Of a DNA stretch of 64,000 bases, positions 59,141-64,000 are shown in pieces. The notes under the pieces are model-generated. The model saw only the letters and a list, made by a program, of their open reading frames with translations. It searched no databases and was not told where the DNA came from. The translations under genes and the position numbers were made by a program. Where the stretch lies: contig CM043971.1 of the NCBI GenBank assembly GCA_014529385.2, positions 96,947,485 to 97,011,484 of the forward strand, written 5' to 3'. Within the stretch, counting starts at the first letter, position 1, and every line of letters begins with the position of its first letter. The stretch is from Adiantum capillus-veneris (lineage: Eukaryota; Streptophyta; Polypodiopsida; Polypodiales; Pteridaceae).

Positions 59141-60558
59141 CTTACAATTGGTGGAGTGTCGTAGAGTCCAACACTCACGCACAGTGCACAGTAAGATGAG
59201 AGCACATATCCTCGTCAACGAAAACCATTCTTAAAGGGGTGCCAGCTTGCAAAGCCATGTCATATGCTTTTATAGCTACACCATCTTTCTGAAGAACCCC
59301 TCAAAATCTTTCTTGCACATCATATTGTTTCCCATACATTTCTGTGTATGCATAAATAGGATGTCCCACCATTGGACATATGCATTAGACACATGTTTTT
59401 GCTTCCACATATGCACCTTGAGTGGACTACAACAGGCAAAACCAATGTTCCATCATGCTACCCTCTCATATTTGCTACCTTTTAATTCCATATCTAGAAG
59501 TAAATAATCCTTTGAGTACTTAATTAATATTTCTCATTCTAATAAGTACTCCAATAATGTATGTAACCCAAAGGCACTTTTTTCCCATTGGGTTTTTTTC
59601 CTTTGGTCATCGAGGTATTAGAATCTAATTTAGAACCTTATCATTCTATTTCCCTTGTACATACTTTTCATAAATAAACAGAAGCCTCCTCATTATGCTA
59701 TTACAACGGACAAATGCAACATCATCTCTCACATTAGACATATTTGGACTTTGCGTTAGGTTGAGGTCAAGCATGAGAGAGAAACAACTTTGCTTTCCCC
59801 AAGGCATAATAGCAAGACTCCTTGCTAGCTTGGTCGAGAGAGGAAAACCCTCATGGAGCTTAGTAGAGAGAGAGAGAGAGCCTTATCCCTTGCCGATGTT
59901 GAGTGAGTATTCACAGAGACAATGGTATCTCTAAGGATGCACAACTTCGTCAGTCATCAATTGAGGTGACATCAGTTGAGCCAAAGACCGATGCATTGTT
60001 CTTTGATACATTTGAGGGAGATAGTGGCCTTCAGACAGCTGTGTGTGATTGCAGGGGTGTTGATTTTGTGATTTTGTAGTCATTCTCAAACAACAGATAC
60101 GCCTTTTCCAGACAATGCTGATATGGTTATGCATAGTCAGGTGGTTCTTGATGAGGATGCATATGGAATTGAGGTTGCTGGACAGGGATAGGTTGGCACA
60201 CATAGTGCATGTTTTGTCGGTTTTTGGGTCTCTTATGTCTGACCTTTTGGTCTTGAGATCTGATCTTGCTTATGCGGTTGGTGCATTTGTAGTGAGAGTT
60301 GTCAGTTGTGTGATGACTGACACTGGCATTGTGGAGCCATGCAGGTCATCACTCGATACCTACATCAAGAGTTTCATTGTGTCTCTAGCCCTAGTGGTAT
60401 GCATGTTGCGTTTCCACCAGAGCAGCTACAAATGCACTCACTTGTTTGGAGTGATCCAGTGAGCATAGGTTGAGAGCCATCTTCTCTCACCTCTTGTATA
60501 TACTAGTTGTAGGGTAGTCTTCTCGCCACTTATCAACACACAACATTTAGTGGGAGAA
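59141..60558. other. No recognisable gene
   Basis: Short frames (59247-59507, 60115-60462) carry no motif I can name. GTGGGAGAA at 60550-60558 may be a polypurine tract. Confidence 0.4.
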
Positions 60559-60850
60559 TGTTGGTTAAAAGCGGTGTGCCTCACCGTGCTTTGCCCGTGT
60601 CCACAGGGCAGTGTCTAACCGCCCACATTTATCTCCTTATTTTTTATACATACAAAGAATAAGGAGCTCTCACTCATTCTCACATTGTGCTCATACGGTG
60701 AGATTTGGGAGATCTACCTCATATCCCTATGTCATGCTCTCTCTCTCTCTCTTATCTCTCTATCTTTGGTTCACACACACATGCCTCCAATCCATTCCTT
60801 CACAGTAGTGTCTAATGGAGCCTTTGCTTTAACTCCCATGCAAAGTGGTT
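60559..60850 (+). repeat. Possible LTR start
   Basis: TGTTGGTTAAAAGCGG directly follows GTGGGAGAA, an arrangement common in plant Ty1/copia 3' LTRs. No copia coding sequence is recognised upstream, and the right end is unknown. Confidence 0.3.
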
Positions 60851-63494
60851 GAATCTATGTGTTTGTTCTTTGTGTTTGAGTTTTCGCAAGAGATTTTGGA
60901 ACCCACCTTGTCTTTGGTCCTTGTGTATCCATCTTTAGCATTTGTTTATCTACTTTGGCTTGATGGAGATTAAGCTTCGGTATCCATATTTGATTGTTTT
61001 TGTTGTATAAGCCTTGCTTTTGTAGTTTGAAACAAGGTATCCATCTAGAGGCTGTATCACTGTTAGTTTTGATTGGCTTTTGCTAGAACTTAGTTTTGAC
61101 TTTTTGCCTTTGGATAGAGCCCTCTATTCCTTGACTCTTCATTGTTCCAGGTTGACTTACTACTTTTGGTAACCATATGCAAGTGTTACCTTCATTAAAT
61201 CCTTGTGATTTGAGTTGCTTGACTGGAATCATCTGATGTTGCATTTGTTTGCATTGGGTAGCTTGGCTGAGGTGTGAGTTTGGTACCCATACTTGTCGTG
61301 TTGCTTACTGCTTTGAAGATGCTTTCTTTTGTCTTTTGTTGTTGTTCATATGCAATTATTCTAAAGCATGATAGATGTAGAGGAATACATTTCTTTTCTG
61401 AGATGAAAAGTTTAAGCTTTGAATTACAAGATTTTTAGAGAAGAATAATTCCTTCACTTGAGTTTTTGAAGCTTGAGGCTTGAAATCCCTTGAAGTTCTT
61501 AAAGAGAAGGTTTGCTTCAAATTTAGCTTCGATTAGATGGATGTATTTACCCGCTCCACTTTTGTTTTTCATTAGATAGAATCTCCCCAAAATCCTTGAG
61601 CATCTCCAATTAGCATATCCATGCACGTCACCACTTAAAACCAATATTAATGAGTAGCACTTGAACTCATCACCTACATAGTATGAAACTCAAAGTAAAC
61701 CACTAGGCTATATGCCTACGTTGATCCTTGAGATCCTTTTGAGCCATAAAAAAAGGATACACCCCCCCCTCCCCCTCCTTTCCCTTTTTTCCCCCCACCC
61801 TTCCCTTTTCCTTTCTTCCCCCTCCCCAAACTAATTAATGCATTTGTGAAAAAGTCGTTTTGGCTGCCTACTTGCTTGATTGTCTTTGAAGTTCCTCTTT
61901 CTTTTTAAACACCCCCCCCCCCCCTCTCTCTTGAATCTCCTCTTCGATGCCTAGAAGAAGTCCTCTTGAAACTCAAAGCCTTCGATTGATTGAAGCTTCA
62001 AAGGATTCCTTTCAAGGCTTGTTGAACCTCTTGGCATGCAAGAGTTTTTAGCCTTGGAGCTTTAATAAATGCTTGAAGATGGTTTGAATATGTTGTTGTT
62101 CTAGCTTTGCTTCAGGTGAGAATGGTTGTGTGACTACTCTGTTAAAATGGTATTGAGCTTTGGAGAGAAAAACAGCCACACAATAGTGGGCCTAGCTAGC
62201 AAGCAAGACTTGGGATTTGTGGCTACCTAGGTATTACATGCTGGGATGCCCTCTTACGGAGCCGAAGTGGCCGGAAGGCAAAGTTTGATAGAAAATCTTG
62301 AGCTCGTATGCAACAACATAGGATGCCTCCTACGAACCCGCCTCGTCTCCAAAGACACAATCGAATAGTATCTTCAAATCCACCCACGTTTCTCTTATTA
62401 AGAGTCAACTCAAACTCCTGCTCACAACCTTATAATACAAAATTCCCACTAACCACATGGACCAATGGCTTACTTATGTAAAAGATCCAAGAAAGGAATA
62501 TAAGACCTTGCGTTAGTAGTAAGCTCGCACACACACTCGTAGATGTTATTTTATAAGAAATGGCTAATCTTATAGCAGCTACTAGTGACTAGGTGCACCT
62601 CTCAAGGGTCACAAAGGTATCTTTCCCAAGGATCAAGGGGCAACTCCCAAAGGGCAAGGTTGAATTTATAGATTGGGGAGATGTAGAGTGATTGGGATAC
62701 CTCTTTGGACTCTCATGTGACTCACCTACCAAGTGTGTTGGAACATGTGCACTCACATGCTCATATGATGGCTGGGTATGATTTCAACGTAGTGACTGTG
62801 AGTCGTGTGCATCGAATGTGAAGTAGGTCTTGCCATGAGTGTGCAAGGGAGCAGGGCTGCCAACTGGAACACGAAGAGAGAGGGAGATCCCGAGCCAAGG
62901 GCAGGATTGTGCGCGTTACAGAATCATTGGGGACTCAAGATGGCATTGCGCAAGGCATTGGGTAGTGATTTGGGACTCAGGATTGTGCGACATAGGCGCG
63001 GATACAAGAAAGGCGAGGACGTAAGAGATCGGGCGGGGGGGGTGTGCTAAGCATCTCATAGCACCCAACATGGGAACGCGCAAATGAGACAGTTTCCCTT
63101 TTGCAAATGGGGTGTGGAAAGAATCTTCCAAGTTAATTAATTAATGAATTGACAAATAGATCCACTATGACTCATTGTGTGGAAATTTTTCGTGGTATGT
63201 GTTAGTGGACTTTGGGAATGTGTCATTGCAAGTTCTTGATTTCAATTGAAACATAAACTTGTCTTGATGCTGTTCAATGAAATGTCCCTGGTCAACTACG
63301 TTGTCTTCTTATATTGCTAGGATGGTCCTAGGAAGAAATGAAAAGGGGTGGGTAGGGAGCGAGTGACGAGAGACAATAAAAAGACAAACCACTGCATCTT
63401 GAAAGGAGAAGTGTGTGTGGTGGGAAAAAGGGTGATGGCAGTGGTTGGCAAGGGAGCTAGAGATGTGGAGGGCACAAATGACTATGACTGTAAG
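60851..63494. other. No recognisable gene
   Basis: C-rich runs at 61760-61830 and 61910-61925, and small frames at 62223-62408 and 62805-63050, none with a recognisable motif. Confidence 0.45.
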
Positions 63495-63682
63495 CCTTTT
63501 TTGGCTTGCCCAAAGGGCAAAGGCTATAGAGATGCCTTCTCTTTTTGCTGACTAAAATAGAAAAAAAATTGAGTTGTATTTTCAAGCATTTTTTGATAGG
63601 CCAAAAATGCTGATTGGTTGAAATAAGATGATGGGCACTCATTTAAGTGAAGAGTGTGTACATCTAATGATGGAAATGTTTT
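63495..63682 (-). repeat. Dispersed repeat, copy 2 (inverted)
   Basis: The reverse complement matches 34005-34185. Just beyond it, GGGTGTAA-G-TTTTACTA is duplicated at 63716-63752. Confidence 0.8.
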
Positions 63683-64000
63683 GAGTTTTACTGTTGTTTT
63701 CTTTTCACTCGAAAAGGGTGTAAAGTTTTACTAGAAAGGGTGTAAGGTTTTACTACTATTTTTTAAATGCATAGAAGTAGGCATTACGAGATCCAAAAAA
63801 TCATGAACTTGCAGAGTTGTACTTCATGGCTTTACTCGTAGGCCGTGCCAATTTTGGTTTGGGGCTGTGTTAAGGGGTATCTATTCTAGATACTCCGTCC
63901 AAATGCTTTTCGAATTGGGTGAGTTGAAACGAAGGGTGGGGGATTTAATAGATGTCTCTACACACACTCTCTCTCTTATCCCTGATGCTTTGTAGGTCTG

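Overview
The window looks like repeat-rich nuclear DNA of a land plant with a large genome, perhaps a fern or another non-model vascular plant. The species is an inference. The evidence is GT-AG introns of 70-80 bp, plant-type Ty3/gypsy elements, LINE debris, and long CT/GA/TA/CA and C or G runs. I see no rRNA, tRNA, CRISPR or clearly housekeeping gene.

Left (1-3.8 kb): a five-exon gene fusing a SUMO/Ulp1-type protease (C48) to an FCP1/NLI-type HAD domain converges on a minus-strand gene with a BAH-like domain. At 4.1-8.3 kb lie the 3' ORF, polypurine tract and LTR of a retroelement.

Centre (10.7-32.3 kb) is a nested insertion that can be read base by base. One LINE reverse-transcriptase ORF is split by a Ty3/gypsy element (10936-18180, 5-bp duplication gacgt/aacgt). 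It is split again by a 12.6-kb DNA transposon (19410-32033) with perfect 34-bp terminal inverted repeats and a 3-bp GAC duplication. The LINE frame resumes after both insertions.

The 12.6-kb transposon is the main discovery. It carries a decayed paralogue of the BAH-like gene, a coiled-coil protein, a histone H3-like protein with an acidic tail, a small intact-looking helical protein, a large unrecognised gene and a candidate transposase. Four intergenic clusters carry about two dozen copies of an iteron-like motif (core TACCAAGCGAAT, often in inverted pairs). The H3-like protein aligns without gaps to the H3 fold and keeps R2, K4, R8, T11 and G12. It lacks K9, S10 and every other lysine of the H3 body. 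Together with the BAH-like and Ulp1/FCP1 genes, this suggests a mobile-element family that carries its own chromatin toolkit. The copy here is damaged by stops and frameshifts.

Right (32-64 kb): microsatellites, gypsy fragments at 37.3 kb and 38.9-42.1 kb, two head-to-tail gypsy copies sharing one LTR (42.3-49.4 kb), and an LTR element whose leader holds six copies of a 22-bp palindrome (49.4-55.5 kb). Fold-back hairpins, an unidentified exon set interrupted by a G-loop palindrome (56.8-58.2 kb) and weak LTR remnants follow.
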